From Bacillota bacterium (lineage in GTDB: Bacteria > Bacillota > Clostridia > Peptostreptococcales > Acidaminobacteraceae): a stretch of DNA of 64,000 nucleotides. The stretch is taken from the NCBI GenBank assembly GCA_025210655.1, contig JAOARG010000040.1, positions 92,235 through 156,234 of the forward strand. The letters run 5' to 3'. Position 1 is the stretch's first letter; each line of letters opens with the position of its first letter. The notes under the pieces are model-generated. The model made no database searches, was not told where the DNA came from, and saw nothing but the letters and a program-made list of their open reading frames with translations. Shown in pieces: positions 35,349-44,039 of this stretch. The position numbers and the translations under genes are program-made.

Positions 35349-36407
35349 ATGTCAAAAGTATATTTAACGAAATTCAATTCCCATTCTTTTAGTACTAATA
35401 TTCCTAATAAGATTAAAAAGCTTTATGGAAAAGTTGCTATGGAAAATGGTGATAATGACTTAGTTGCCATAAAACTTCACTTTGGAGAGAAGGGAAATAC
35501 TACTTTTATTCATCCTGTTTATGTAAGAACTATAGTAGATTTGTTAAAGGAGAGTAAATACAAGCCTTTTCTTACTGATACAAATACATTGTATACTGGT
35601 TCGAGGACTAATTCGATAGATCATATAACTACTGCCATTGAAAATGGATTTGCATTTTCAGTAGTGAATGCACCTATTATTATTTCAGATGGAATAAATT
35701 CTAAGAATTTTTATGATGTAGAAATTAATAAGAAGCATTTTGACAAGGTTAAGATAGCAAGTGATATTGAAAATGTAAGGTATATGGTTGTTCTTAGTCA
35801 CTTCAAGGGTCATGGAATGGGTGGCTTTGGAGGCGCTGTAAAAAATCTTGCCATGGGATGTGCCAGTGCATCGGGTAAGATGATGCAACATTCAGATGCT
35901 GCTCCAAAGGTTAAGGAAGAGAAGTGTATAGGATGTGGTCTTTGCGTAAAGGAATGCCCTGTAAAAGCTATATCATTGCTAGATAAGAAAGCAATAATTG
36001 ATAAGGAAACTTGCTATGGATGTGGTGAGTGTGTTACTAGATGTCCTGTTAGAGCCATAAGTAATTCATGGAAAACGGATAATAGCACTTTCCTTGAAAA
36101 AATGGTTGAATTCGCATATGGAGCGGTAAAGAACAAGGAAAAGCTAGTGTATATTAACTTCCTAATGAATGTAACTCCACTATGTGACTGTGTTCCTTGG
36201 TCAGGAGAGAAATTGGTAAATGATATTGGTATACTTGCATCTGATGATCCTATAGCACTTGATAGTGCATGTAATGATCTTGTAAAAGAAAGTGCTGGAA
36301 GAGATGTATTTAAGGAACTATATCCAGAAATAAAGAGTGAAAGATTACTGGAATATGGAGAGGAAATCGGACTTGGTACTAGATCTTATGAGCTTTTAGA
36401 AATTTAG
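35349..36407 (+). CDS. DUF362 domain protein with two [4Fe-4S] clusters
   Basis: 352 residues. The DUF362 region (residues 1-180: ALKLHFGEKGN-like segment, SHFKGHGMGGFGGAVKNLA) is followed by a 2[4Fe-4S] ferredoxin domain (CIGCGLCVKECPVKAI and CYGCGECVTRCPVRAI) and a further DUF362 part (CDCVPWSGEKLVNDIGILAS). Cytoplasmic redox protein of unknown partner, frequent in anaerobes. Strong AAAGGAGGA ribosome site before ATG 35349. Confidence 0.92.
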   Translation: MSKVYLTKFNSHSFSTNIPNKIKKLYGKVAMENGDNDLVAIKLHFGEKGNTTFIHPVYVRTIVDLLKESKYKPFLTDTNTLYTGSRTNSIDHITTAIENGFAFSVVNAPIIISDGINSKNFYDVEINKKHFDKVKIASDIENVRYMVVLSHFKGHGMGGFGGAVKNLAMGCASASGKMMQHSDAAPKVKEEKCIGCGLCVKECPVKAISLLDKKAIIDKETCYGCGECVTRCPVRAISNSWKTDNSTFLEKMVEFAYGAVKNKEKLVYINFLMNVTPLCDCVPWSGEKLVNDIGILASDDPIALDSACNDLVKESAGRDVFKELYPEIKSERLLEYGEEIGLGTRSYELLEI

Positions 36408-36417
36408 ATAAATTTAA

Positions 36418-36456
36418 AAGGTGTTCTCCGTTTCTAGTGGAGAACACCTTATTTTT
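36418..36456. terminator. Bidirectional terminator between convergent genes
   Basis: AAGGTGTTCTCC (36418-36429) / GGAGAACACCTT (36439-36450), 12 bp perfect, A and T tracts on either side. Confidence 0.93.
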
Positions 36457-37495
36457 ATACTCTAAATTTTTTGCTAAATAGATTGTTTATTCTATTTTTT
36501 ATGTGGAGTTTTTCATGATCTTTCTCTGTATAGTTTAAAGCATTTATAAAATAGTTGTAGGAGCTATCTAAATTATTTTTTGTAAACAAGAGTTCAGCAA
36601 TCACTAAGTAAAGTTGATTTAGTGGTGTAAAGTTAGAGATTGAAGATTCATAATTTAGAACATTGTAAAAATATTTAAGGGCTTGTGAAGATGAAAAATT
36701 GACCATTGTTGTGTTTTCGGAAAAGTTATAAATACACATCATATTTAACCACAGGCGACCCAATCTAAAGTTGTTAGATGAATAGGCCAATGCCCAGTCG
36801 ATTGCATGATAGTGGGCTTTTAATAGTTGTTCTTTATCCCTAGGTTCTTTATATGAAAACCTTTCAGTGAAGCCTTTATTAACTTCCTTTAATGATTCTA
36901 ACTCATGGGAGTTTAGTTTATCAAACTCATTGTAAAAGTTGCTATATGTACATTTAGGACAAACCCATATTGAGTAGTATACAGGAATAGAATAATAGTC
37001 CCTGTCAAAAGGATTTATCTTCAAAATTCCCTCATGTTGATTTGTACATTTAGGATATAGTGCAGTAAACTGGTTTCCGCACTTTGGGCAAACTGTATTT
37101 TTTTGAAGTACTACATAATCTTCTTTCTTGTGAGGAATTATGTATTCATCAGAAAAGTTTGTTGAAAAATTAATCTTGCTAACAGGAATATTGTTATTAG
37201 CTAACTCTAGGTTTCTATTACTATCACTAGGCCCGTCTAAAAGAGACATAGTAATGTTTTTATCCATAGAAAATAATTTGTTCAAATCCCTTTCTCCTAT
37301 GTTAAAGCTAATTCTCTCCCTACTTGAATGGGCCTTTACTTCAAGAGAATTCATTAGGAAGTTTGAAATAGACCTAACATCATCTTGTATTTCCTCTGTG
37401 GAATTACATAAATTGATATTTAGGGATTTACTTGTTTGATTGTAAGCCACATGAAGTTTTTCAGATGTGGCTAATTTTTTTATTTTATTTTTCAT
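36455..37495 (-). CDS. DUF2225 family zinc-ribbon protein
   Basis: 346 residues. A zinc ribbon pair (VCPKCGNQFTALYPKC and WVCPKCTYSNFYNEF) sits at about residues 135-190, followed by a helical TPR-like C-terminal half, the DUF2225 plan seen across Clostridia. The N-terminal 120 residues, holding a stretch that may act as a sensor, are not recognised. Function unknown. It is followed on the same strand by nothing and preceded by the ferritin-like gene 36 bp upstream, which is likely in the same transcript. Confidence 0.82.
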   Translation of the reverse strand: MKNKIKKLATSEKLHVAYNQTSKSLNINLCNSTEEIQDDVRSISNFLMNSLEVKAHSSRERISFNIGERDLNKLFSMDKNITMSLLDGPSDSNRNLELANNNIPVSKINFSTNFSDEYIIPHKKEDYVVLQKNTVCPKCGNQFTALYPKCTNQHEGILKINPFDRDYYSIPVYYSIWVCPKCTYSNFYNEFDKLNSHELESLKEVNKGFTERFSYKEPRDKEQLLKAHYHAIDWALAYSSNNFRLGRLWLNMMCIYNFSENTTMVNFSSSQALKYFYNVLNYESSISNFTPLNQLYLVIAELLFTKNNLDSSYNYFINALNYTEKDHEKLHIKNRINNLFSKKFRV

Positions 37496-37531
37496 TGTTT
37501 TCTCCTTATAAAATATTAAGGAAGAATAATA

Positions 37532-38005
37532 TTAAAGTCCAATTAGACCAACAGTGGCATTGAACTTCTTATCAAGCACAAACTGAAGATGTTTTTTCTC
37601 TTCCCTTGTAATAATTGCTAACTCATCTTTTGCAAGTTCAGGATATAATGTTTTAAGTTGACCTACGAATAGAATGGCATCCCTTTCTATTTTTTCAGCA
37701 AGAATCATTGCATCTTCTTTTACGAATCTTTTCTTGATTCCAGAAGCATCGAAGATATTGTTTTCTATTAGACTTTCTGTATATTTTAGTTCATCTTCGT
37801 CAAGTTCAACAATTCCTTCCCCAGGGAGGTTTTCTAGAAGTTTTGTATAGATATCCTTATGTTTGAATTCATCAGACGCAAGTTTTGTGAATAAATTTTT
37901 AGCTTTTTTATCTGTCATTTTTTCAGCTAAACTAGTGTATAGCTCACCAGTTTTTTCTTCGTTCAATATTATAGTTTGAATCAGTTTTTTTCCATCAAAG
38001 CCCAT
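37532..38005 (-). CDS. Ferritin-like (rubrerythrin-type) protein
   Basis: 157 residues from ATG 38005, chosen because AGGAGG (complement of 38011-38016) stands just before it; an upstream in-frame ATG at 38026 lacks a site. Four-helix bundle pattern with Glu/His metal ligands: EEKTGELYTSLAEK, DEFKHKDIY, and REEKKHLQFVLD. No C-terminal rubredoxin domain. Probably a di-iron oxidative stress protein. Likely first gene of a two-gene leftward unit with the DUF2225 gene. Confidence 0.85.
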   Translation of the reverse strand: MGFDGKKLIQTIILNEEKTGELYTSLAEKMTDKKAKNLFTKLASDEFKHKDIYTKLLENLPGEGIVELDEDELKYTESLIENNIFDASGIKKRFVKEDAMILAEKIERDAILFVGQLKTLYPELAKDELAIITREEKKHLQFVLDKKFNATVGLIGL

Positions 38006-38146
38006 AATAATCCTCCTTATTTTCATTAATAGAATTTTTCTGCTAAGTAGATTTTACCCATAATAATAAAAAAGTATCACAGATATTATAAACAATTAAT
38101 TTCATTTGATTTTATTCTTACTTACTTGGGTATTTTTTTATTGACT

Positions 38147-38241
38147 AGGAAATTATATTTATAATTTCCTTCGGACAGGTTAAACAATCCCGCTGCGCGG
38201 GACCAGCAAATCCTTTCTTAAAAGGATTTGACTTTGTTCTG
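38147..38241 (+). promoter_or_regulatory. Structured leader with three hairpins before the AmmeMemoRadiSam genes
   Basis: Hairpin 1: AGGAAATTATA (38147-38157) / 38160-38170, 11 bp. Hairpin 2: TCCCGC (38188-38193) / GCGGGA (38197-38202). Hairpin 3: AAATCCTTT (38208-38216) / AAAGGATTT (38221-38229). Hairpins 2 and 3 are enclosed by AAACAA (38182-38187) / TTTGTT (38233-38238), so they form a three-way junction ending directly at the ribosome site GAGGTG (38241-38246). Confidence 0.65.
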
Positions 38242-38251
38242 AGGTGATTAA

Positions 38252-39070
38252 ATGGGCCAAATAGTTGCTAGGTTTGTTATGCCCCATGCCCCTATACTGA
38301 TTGAAGACATAGGTATGGGTAGTGAAAAACAGGCTATTTTAACAATCAAAGGAATGGAGAGAATAGCTGATAGGATTTCAAAACTTGATTTTGATACTGT
38401 GCTTATTATAACTCCCCATGGTTATAGTGCTGGGGATAGTCACACAATTATTAATATGGAACATGCCCAAGGGGATTTTAGGGAATTTGGAAATTTTAAT
38501 TTAAGCTACGGTTTTGATATAAATAAGAGTTTGACAAATAGAATACTTGAATATAGTGAGTCTGAAGGCTTTAAACTTATGGAAATTACTAAAAAGCAAC
38601 TTAGCGATCATGAACTTCCAAGTATATTGGATCATGGCTGTCTGGTACCACTCCATTTTATAAATAAGAGTGGTAAAAAGTATGATTTAGTAGATATCTC
38701 TTATGGTTTATCTTCTTACAGTGACATAATCAAATTTGGAAAATTATTAAATAAGGCTATTGAATATGGAGATGAAAATGTTTTAGTTATTGCCAGTGGA
38801 GACTTATCCCATAAGGCCAGTAATTCAAGTCCTTATGGTTTTGATTCAAGGGGATTAGCATTTGATAAAGAGTTTAGAAAAATCCTTTCAAATGGGAAAA
38901 CAATGGAGCTATTAGATATGGATAGGACCATACTAGATTATTCATATGAATGTGGATTTAGATCCATACTGATGATGTTAGGTACCTTAAAGGGTGATTC
39001 TTTTGATTTTAAAGAATTTTCATATGAGCATCCTTTTGGTATAGGTTATATGACTGCTGAAATATTATAG
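38252..39070 (+). CDS. AmmeMemoRadiSam system LigB-like (Memo/class III extradiol dioxygenase) protein
   Basis: 272 residues of the LigB superfamily: MPHAPILIEDIG near the start, ITPHGYSAGD, HGCLVPLHF, and IASGDLSHK with the conserved His. In many Clostridia this domain is fused to AMMECR1; here it is a separate gene 12 bp upstream of the AMMECR1 gene. The three-gene set LigB-like, AMMECR1, radical SAM defines the AmmeMemoRadiSam system, whose reaction is not established. ATG 38252 follows GAGGTGATT. Confidence 0.92.
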   Translation: MGQIVARFVMPHAPILIEDIGMGSEKQAILTIKGMERIADRISKLDFDTVLIITPHGYSAGDSHTIINMEHAQGDFREFGNFNLSYGFDINKSLTNRILEYSESEGFKLMEITKKQLSDHELPSILDHGCLVPLHFINKSGKKYDLVDISYGLSSYSDIIKFGKLLNKAIEYGDENVLVIASGDLSHKASNSSPYGFDSRGLAFDKEFRKILSNGKTMELLDMDRTILDYSYECGFRSILMMLGTLKGDSFDFKEFSYEHPFGIGYMTAEIL

Positions 39071-39082
39071 GAGGGAGAAAAG

Positions 39083-39583
39083 ATGGGGGAAAAATCCAAA
39101 TATGTTGAAATTGCTAGGGAAAGTTTGCAGTATTATTTGAAGAATCATAAGTATTTAGAAATTGAGGAGAAGTCAAATCGTAGAAATGGTGTTTTTGTTT
39201 CTTTGAAAAAGAACGGAATTCTGAGGGGATGTATCGGAACTATCTCCCCTGTAATGGAATCTATTGAAGAAGAAATAATTCGGAATGCAGTTGAAGCAGG
39301 TCTTCATGATCCAAGATTTTATCCGGTAATGGAAGAGGAAATGGATGATATTGATATTTCCGTAGATGTACTATCTGACTCCTTTCCATCTTCTTTTGAA
39401 GAGTTGGAGCCAATGACAAAGGGAATAATAGTGACTTCAGGTTCAAAGAGAGGGCTACTTCTTCCCAATCTTGAAGGTATAAGCACTCCAGAAGAACAAC
39501 TTGAGATAGTCTTGAAAAAAGCTGGTATTAAACCATTTGAAGATTATAGTATCGAGGTGTTTACAGTTGAAAGGTTTAAGTGA
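39083..39583 (+). CDS. AMMECR1 domain protein of the AmmeMemoRadiSam system
   Basis: 166 residues, one complete AMMECR1 domain with the signature LRGCIGTISP and NAVEAGLHDPRF. In bacteria it is found with LigB-like and radical SAM proteins as here. The gene lies 12 bp after the LigB-like gene, and its last 17 bases overlap the radical SAM gene, indicating translational coupling. Ribosome site GGAGGGAG before ATG 39083. Confidence 0.94.
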   Translation: MGEKSKYVEIARESLQYYLKNHKYLEIEEKSNRRNGVFVSLKKNGILRGCIGTISPVMESIEEEIIRNAVEAGLHDPRFYPVMEEEMDDIDISVDVLSDSFPSSFEELEPMTKGIIVTSGSKRGLLLPNLEGISTPEEQLEIVLKKAGIKPFEDYSIEVFTVERFK

Positions 39584-40550
39584 TTTACAAATCATAAAAG
39601 GTGATGGAGTAGTAAAATGTATTCTTTGTCCTAAGACTTGTATTTTGAAAGAAGGTCAGTCAGGCCTTTGCTCTGCAAGAAAGAATGTTTCAGGATCTAT
39701 TGTAAATCTTGGATATGGACAAATTACTTCAATTGCAATGGACCCAATAGAGAAGAAGCCTTTATTTCATTTTAAGCCTGGAAAACAGATACTGTCCATA
39801 GGTGGATTTGGATGTAATTTGTCCTGTTTGTTTTGTCAAAATCATAGAATATCTAAAGGAAGTCCAAATTCTTATTGCTTAAGTCCGGAAGACTTGGTGG
39901 GCAAAATAATTGAGGATCCCAAGAATACGGGTATAGCTTTTACTTATAATGAGCCTCTAATCAATTATGAGTATATCATGGATGTTTCGAGATTATTAAA
40001 AAGCATAAATCCTAACAAGTCGGTAGTACTAGTGACAAACGGTTATATAAATGAGAAGCCACTAGAAGTTTTGCTTGATTATGTAGATGCTGTTAATTTG
40101 GATATTAAGAGTATTGAAAATAGTTTTTACAAGAAAATTTGTTCGGCGACAGTGGATCAAGTTCTTGATAATGTGAAGTTGATCAATAAAAAAGTCCATT
40201 TAGAGATTACAAATCTTATTATAGGTGGATTTAATGATGGGACGAAGGATATTGAAAAATTAGTTGATTTCATTTCCAAAATTGATAAGTCCATTCCAAT
40301 TCACTTTTCAAGATCTTTTCCTGCTTATAGAATGCCTGAGATATATACATCACAAGAGGCGGTATTAAGTGCCATGACTATAGCTGAAAAATATATGGAT
40401 TATGTATATGGTGGAAATATGGAGAGAGTAGACAACAATACCTATTGCAAGGTGTGTGGTAATAAATTGATTGAAAGAAGTTACTATGGTGTATCAATTA
40501 ATAATAAGATAGAAAAATCTTGCTGTAGAAATAATAATATTGTCTATTAA
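39567..40550 (+). CDS. amrS: AmmeMemoRadiSam system radical SAM enzyme
   Basis: 327 residues. A four-Cys region near the N-terminus (CILCPKTC, SGLCSARKN) precedes the radical SAM motif CNLSCLFCQNHR, which binds the [4Fe-4S] cluster and S-adenosylmethionine; the pattern is that of AmrS, related to pyruvate formate-lyase activases. I choose TTG 39567 because AGGTG lies seven bases upstream; the ATG at 39537 has no ribosome site. The target of the radical chemistry is unknown. Confidence 0.92.
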   Translation: MKGLSDLQIIKGDGVVKCILCPKTCILKEGQSGLCSARKNVSGSIVNLGYGQITSIAMDPIEKKPLFHFKPGKQILSIGGFGCNLSCLFCQNHRISKGSPNSYCLSPEDLVGKIIEDPKNTGIAFTYNEPLINYEYIMDVSRLLKSINPNKSVVLVTNGYINEKPLEVLLDYVDAVNLDIKSIENSFYKKICSATVDQVLDNVKLINKKVHLEITNLIIGGFNDGTKDIEKLVDFISKIDKSIPIHFSRSFPAYRMPEIYTSQEAVLSAMTIAEKYMDYVYGGNMERVDNNTYCKVCGNKLIERSYYGVSINNKIEKSCCRNNNIVY

Positions 40551-40569
40551 TATTATCTGGAGGTGGAAT

Positions 40570-41376
40570 ATGGGCAAAAAAGAAAAGAAAATATATGAGA
40601 AAGAATTAAAAAGACTTCAAGTAGAGTTAGTAAAATTGCAGGAATGGGTAAAAACCACTGGCCTTCAGGTTGTTGTTATTTTTGAAGGAAGAGATGCAGC
40701 TGGAAAGGGTGGAGTTATTAAGAGAATAACACAGTCTTTGAATCCTAGGATATGTAGGGTAGTGGCACTTCCTAAACCTACTGAGAGGGAATCTAAACAG
40801 TGGTATTTCCAGAGATATATAAGTCACCTACCAGCTAAGGGAGAGATAGTTCTCTTTGATAGATCTTGGTACAATAGGGCCGGGGTAGAAAGGGTTATGG
40901 GATTTTGTAATGATGATCAATATGAAGAGTTTCTAAGAACCTGTCCTGAGTTTGAAAGAATGATAATTAGATCTGGAATTATTCTAATAAAGTACTGGTT
41001 CTCAGTAAGTGAAGATGAACAGGAAAAGAGATTTATTAAGAGACTTGAAGAACCAACGAAACGATGGAAGCTCAGTCAAATGGATATAGAATCAAGGGGG
41101 AAGTGGTCCGAGTATTCTAGGGCTAAGGATATAATGTTTGCATATACAGACATAAAACAAGCTCCTTGGTATGTGGTGGAAGCGGATAATAAGAAAGCAG
41201 CAAGGATTAATTGTATTAATCATTTTCTTTCACAGTTTGATTATAATGATGTTAAACCGGAAATTTCTAAACTTCCTGAGAGACCAAAATCCAAACCATA
41301 TATTAGACCACCTAAAGAGGATCAGAATCATGTTGAAGATGTTTATAAGGATATGATGGAAGATGATAAAAAGTAA
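40570..41376 (+). CDS. ppk2: Polyphosphate kinase 2 family protein
   Basis: 268 residues. Transfers phosphate between polyphosphate and nucleotides. Walker A EGRDAAGKGGVIKRI, the lid region and Walker B-like FDRSWYNRAGVERVMGF are intact, with one PPK2 domain, the class that usually phosphorylates or is phosphorylated by GDP/ADP. ATG 40570 follows TGGAGGTGG; an upstream in-frame ATG at 40540 overlaps the previous gene. Followed by a very long terminator stem. Confidence 0.94.
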   Translation: MGKKEKKIYEKELKRLQVELVKLQEWVKTTGLQVVVIFEGRDAAGKGGVIKRITQSLNPRICRVVALPKPTERESKQWYFQRYISHLPAKGEIVLFDRSWYNRAGVERVMGFCNDDQYEEFLRTCPEFERMIIRSGIILIKYWFSVSEDEQEKRFIKRLEEPTKRWKLSQMDIESRGKWSEYSRAKDIMFAYTDIKQAPWYVVEADNKKAARINCINHFLSQFDYNDVKPEISKLPERPKSKPYIRPPKEDQNHVEDVYKDMMEDDKK

Positions 41377-41404
41377 TTGTTAAATGATTACAAATGTAAC
41401 TATT

Positions 41405-41480
41405 ACAAATGTACATTCACTTTACATAAAATGTAGAAAAGACAATCTTGTGTAAAGTGAATGTACATTTGTATTTTTTT
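41405..41480 (+). terminator. Terminator with 21-bp perfect stem after ppk2
   Basis: Arms 41405-41425 and 41452-41472 are perfectly complementary over 21 bp, loop of 26 bases, followed by seven T. The stem is unusually long for a terminator. Confidence 0.9.
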
Positions 41481-41571
41481 GTTATAAAAATTAAATAATG
41501 TATAGGAAATCTTGTCATATCTCTATACAATATAAGGTAGGGACAAAGTTTATGTAATGGAGGTCATAATA

Positions 41572-42390
41572 TTGAATTTATTAGAATCATTTGTAAATGT
41601 AGCGCCATATTTAAACGATCTTACCTTTAATGATTTGGCGATTGGTATTACAGATACAGAAAAATACTTAATATTTTGCGAGGGCGAAACAATACCAAAA
41701 GTTGTTGATGAAGGGGATCCAATTAAAGATGGAACCGTGATTAAACAGGCTATGAATACAAGAAGACAGTGTGTTCAAAGAATGTCAGCAGAATTATTTG
41801 GTGTACCTTACATAGGAAGTGCATTACCACTTATTGAAAATGGCCAATTGGTCGGCGGTGTAGTAATGTTAGTATCAGTTGATAAACAAGAAAAATTATT
41901 AGAGTTGTCTGAACGTTTGTATTCAGAGACTCAGGAGATAAATGCAGCAACTATGGAGTTGGAAAGTGGTGCTGAAGAGCTTGTGAGTATAACTGGTAAT
42001 ATTGAGACAATATCAAATGAGTCAGTTAGAAGTGTCAACGAAACCGATTCAATAGTAAGAATAATCAATGCAGTTGCATCACAAAGTAATTTATTAGGAT
42101 TGAATGCTGCTATAGAGGCAGCACGTGCTGGAGATGCAGGTAGGGGCTTTGCAGTTGTAGCTGGAGAAATAAGAAATCTTGCAGATACCTCGTCGAGTTC
42201 AGTTAAACAAATTGATGAAATATTATCAAAAATTAAAGATATTTCAAATACACAAAACAGCGAATTAATTAAGATGAAGGAAATAATAGATAATCAAGCA
42301 CTTGCAATTACTAATTTAAATAATAGTATGACAGAAATTAACGAATCGATACAGACTCTACTTGAACAGGCTAGAATTGAAATAGAATAA
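41572..42390 (+). CDS. Soluble methyl-accepting chemotaxis-type signalling protein
   Basis: 272 residues without a membrane segment. The N-terminal 110 residues form a small alpha/beta sensor-like domain ([32 protein letters not shown]), and the C-terminal part is an MCP signalling helical hairpin with the tip [20 protein letters not shown]. Short cytoplasmic MCPs of this plan sense internal signals. Start TTG 41572 follows GGAGGT with nine-base spacing; ATG 41557 lies at the ribosome site itself. Stands alone between terminators. Confidence 0.85.
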   Translation: MNLLESFVNVAPYLNDLTFNDLAIGITDTEKYLIFCEGETIPKVVDEGDPIKDGTVIKQAMNTRRQCVQRMSAELFGVPYIGSALPLIENGQLVGGVVMLVSVDKQEKLLELSERLYSETQEINAATMELESGAEELVSITGNIETISNESVRSVNETDSIVRIINAVASQSNLLGLNAAIEAARAGDAGRGFAVVAGEIRNLADTSSSSVKQIDEILSKIKDISNTQNSELIKMKEIIDNQALAITNLNNSMTEINESIQTLLEQARIEIE

Positions 42391-42400
42391 ATTAATTGAT

Positions 42401-42436
42401 AAAAAGTCACTGAAGATAATTTCAGTGACTTTTTCT
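42401..42436 (+). terminator. Intrinsic terminator after MCP-like gene
   Basis: AAAAAGTCACTGAA (42401-42414) / TTCAGTGACTTTTT (42421-42434), 14 bp. Confidence 0.93.
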
Positions 42437-42495
42437 GTGTTATTAGCTAAATAATAGGGTAGTAAGAAATTAAGGAAAAAACAAGGAGTGTTGCC

Positions 42496-43155
42496 ATGGT
42501 TATATTAGATTTATTTAAACTATATGCAGAACGATCAAGCTTTTTCGCAGAACTGTTTTTAGAACACATTGTACTAACAGGGATGGCAATCTCTGTAATT
42601 ACGGTGATAGGTATTTCCGTAGGTATACTTATTACTAGGAATGATACTCTAGCTAATATGGTTATATCTATTGTGAATTTTATTTACACAATACCTTCAG
42701 TTGCACTATTTGGAATACTCGTTTCAATTAGTGGTGTGGGGAATAGCAGTGCACTTATTGCTCTTATTATTTATGGACTTCTTCCTATGATTAGAAATAC
42801 CTATGTAGGAATAAAGGAAGTTGATGAACTTGTAGTAGAATCGGCAGTAGCGATGGGATCTACAAGGAAACAATTACTATTTAAGATTCAATTACCTATG
42901 GCTCTACCTGTTATTATGGCGGGTTTTAGAACTATGGTAATAATGACAATTGCCTTAGGTGGAATTGCCTCATTTATTGGAGCTGGTGGACTAGGTGTAG
43001 CTATATGGAGAGGAATTACTACTAATAATACTTTACTTACATTGGGTGGAAGTCTACTTGTAGCCTTTCTTGCAATAACTACAGATTTAGTGTTGGAGAT
43101 TTTTGAAAAGAATATTAGGAATAGGATTCTTGGTGATGTTGGGAGGATAAAATAA
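42496..43155 (+). CDS. opuCB: Osmoprotectant (glycine betaine/carnitine/choline-type) ABC transporter permease
   Basis: 219 residues, about six membrane segments and the binding-protein-dependent permease signature EEA-like loop (VVESAVAMGSTRKQLLFKIQLPMALPVI). Belongs to the OpuCB/OpuBB/YehW group. Ribosome site AAGGAG before ATG 42496. First gene of a tightly packed permease - binding protein - ATPase operon; unlike OpuC of Bacillus there is only one permease gene, so the channel is presumably a homodimer. Confidence 0.92.
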   Translation: MVILDLFKLYAERSSFFAELFLEHIVLTGMAISVITVIGISVGILITRNDTLANMVISIVNFIYTIPSVALFGILVSISGVGNSSALIALIIYGLLPMIRNTYVGIKEVDELVVESAVAMGSTRKQLLFKIQLPMALPVIMAGFRTMVIMTIALGGIASFIGAGGLGVAIWRGITTNNTLLTLGGSLLVAFLAITTDLVLEIFEKNIRNRILGDVGRIK

Positions 43156-44039
43156 TGAAGAAATATTTAATTGCTTTAATGGTATTACTTGTATTATTTA
43201 GTACAGTGGCTTGTGGAAAAGAGGAGAAGAAGGTTGTAGTTGCTTCAAAACCTCATTCAGAACAATACATACTTTCTGAAATGATTTCACAACTTATTGA
43301 AGCAAAAACAGATATAACTGTTGAAAGAAAATTTGGAATCGGTGGAGGAACATCGAATATTCATCCAGGTATGGTTTCTGGAGAAATAGATATATATCCT
43401 GAGTACACAGGTACAGGATGGTTGTTCGTTTTGAAGAAAGATTTAGTACGTGATCCAGAAGAATTATATATGAAAACAAAGGAGCTATATGAATCAGAAT
43501 ATGGTATCTTATGGCTTGATAGATATGGTTTCAATAATACATTTGCTTTAGCTTTAGAAGAAGGAAAGGCTAAGGAAATGGGCATAGAAAGTTATTCTGA
43601 TTTAAGTGAAAAGGGGAAAGAACTTGTATTTGGAGCAGAATATGATTTCTTTGAAAGGGAAGATGGATTCCCAGGTCTTGTTAAGGAATATGGATTTTCA
43701 TTTAGTGATGAAAAAGAACTTGATATCGGATTAAAATATCAAGCAATTGGTAATGATGAAGTAGATGTAATAAATGCTTTTTCGACTGATGGGTTAATAA
43801 AGGAATATAATTTGAAAGTTCTTAAAGATGATAAGAATTATTTTCCTTCCTATGAGTGTGCAACTTTAGTAAGAAAGGAAACCCTGGAGAAATATCCAGA
43901 ATTAAAGGATGTACTTAATTCTATGGCAAATGCTATTAGTGATAAGGAGATGCAAGATCTTAACTATAAGGTTGAAAAAGAAAATGCACTTCCAGAAAAA
44001 GTTGCCGAAGAATTTTTGAAAATGAAGGGACTGTTATAA
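43155..44039 (+). CDS. opuCC: Osmoprotectant ABC transporter substrate-binding lipoprotein
   Basis: 294 residues. Lipoprotein signal (ALMVLLVLFSTVACGKE, lipobox with Cys at residue 21). The OpuAC-type binding fold is recognisable: VASKPHSEQYILSEMISQLI, IDIYPEYTGTGW, and FSTDGLIKEYNLKVLKDDK. Binds quaternary-ammonium osmolytes in this family. The start codon overlaps the permease stop (TAATG), and its stop abuts the ATPase start. Confidence 0.94.
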   Translation: MKKYLIALMVLLVLFSTVACGKEEKKVVVASKPHSEQYILSEMISQLIEAKTDITVERKFGIGGGTSNIHPGMVSGEIDIYPEYTGTGWLFVLKKDLVRDPEELYMKTKELYESEYGILWLDRYGFNNTFALALEEGKAKEMGIESYSDLSEKGKELVFGAEYDFFEREDGFPGLVKEYGFSFSDEKELDIGLKYQAIGNDEVDVINAFSTDGLIKEYNLKVLKDDKNYFPSYECATLVRKETLEKYPELKDVLNSMANAISDKEMQDLNYKVEKENALPEKVAEEFLKMKGLL

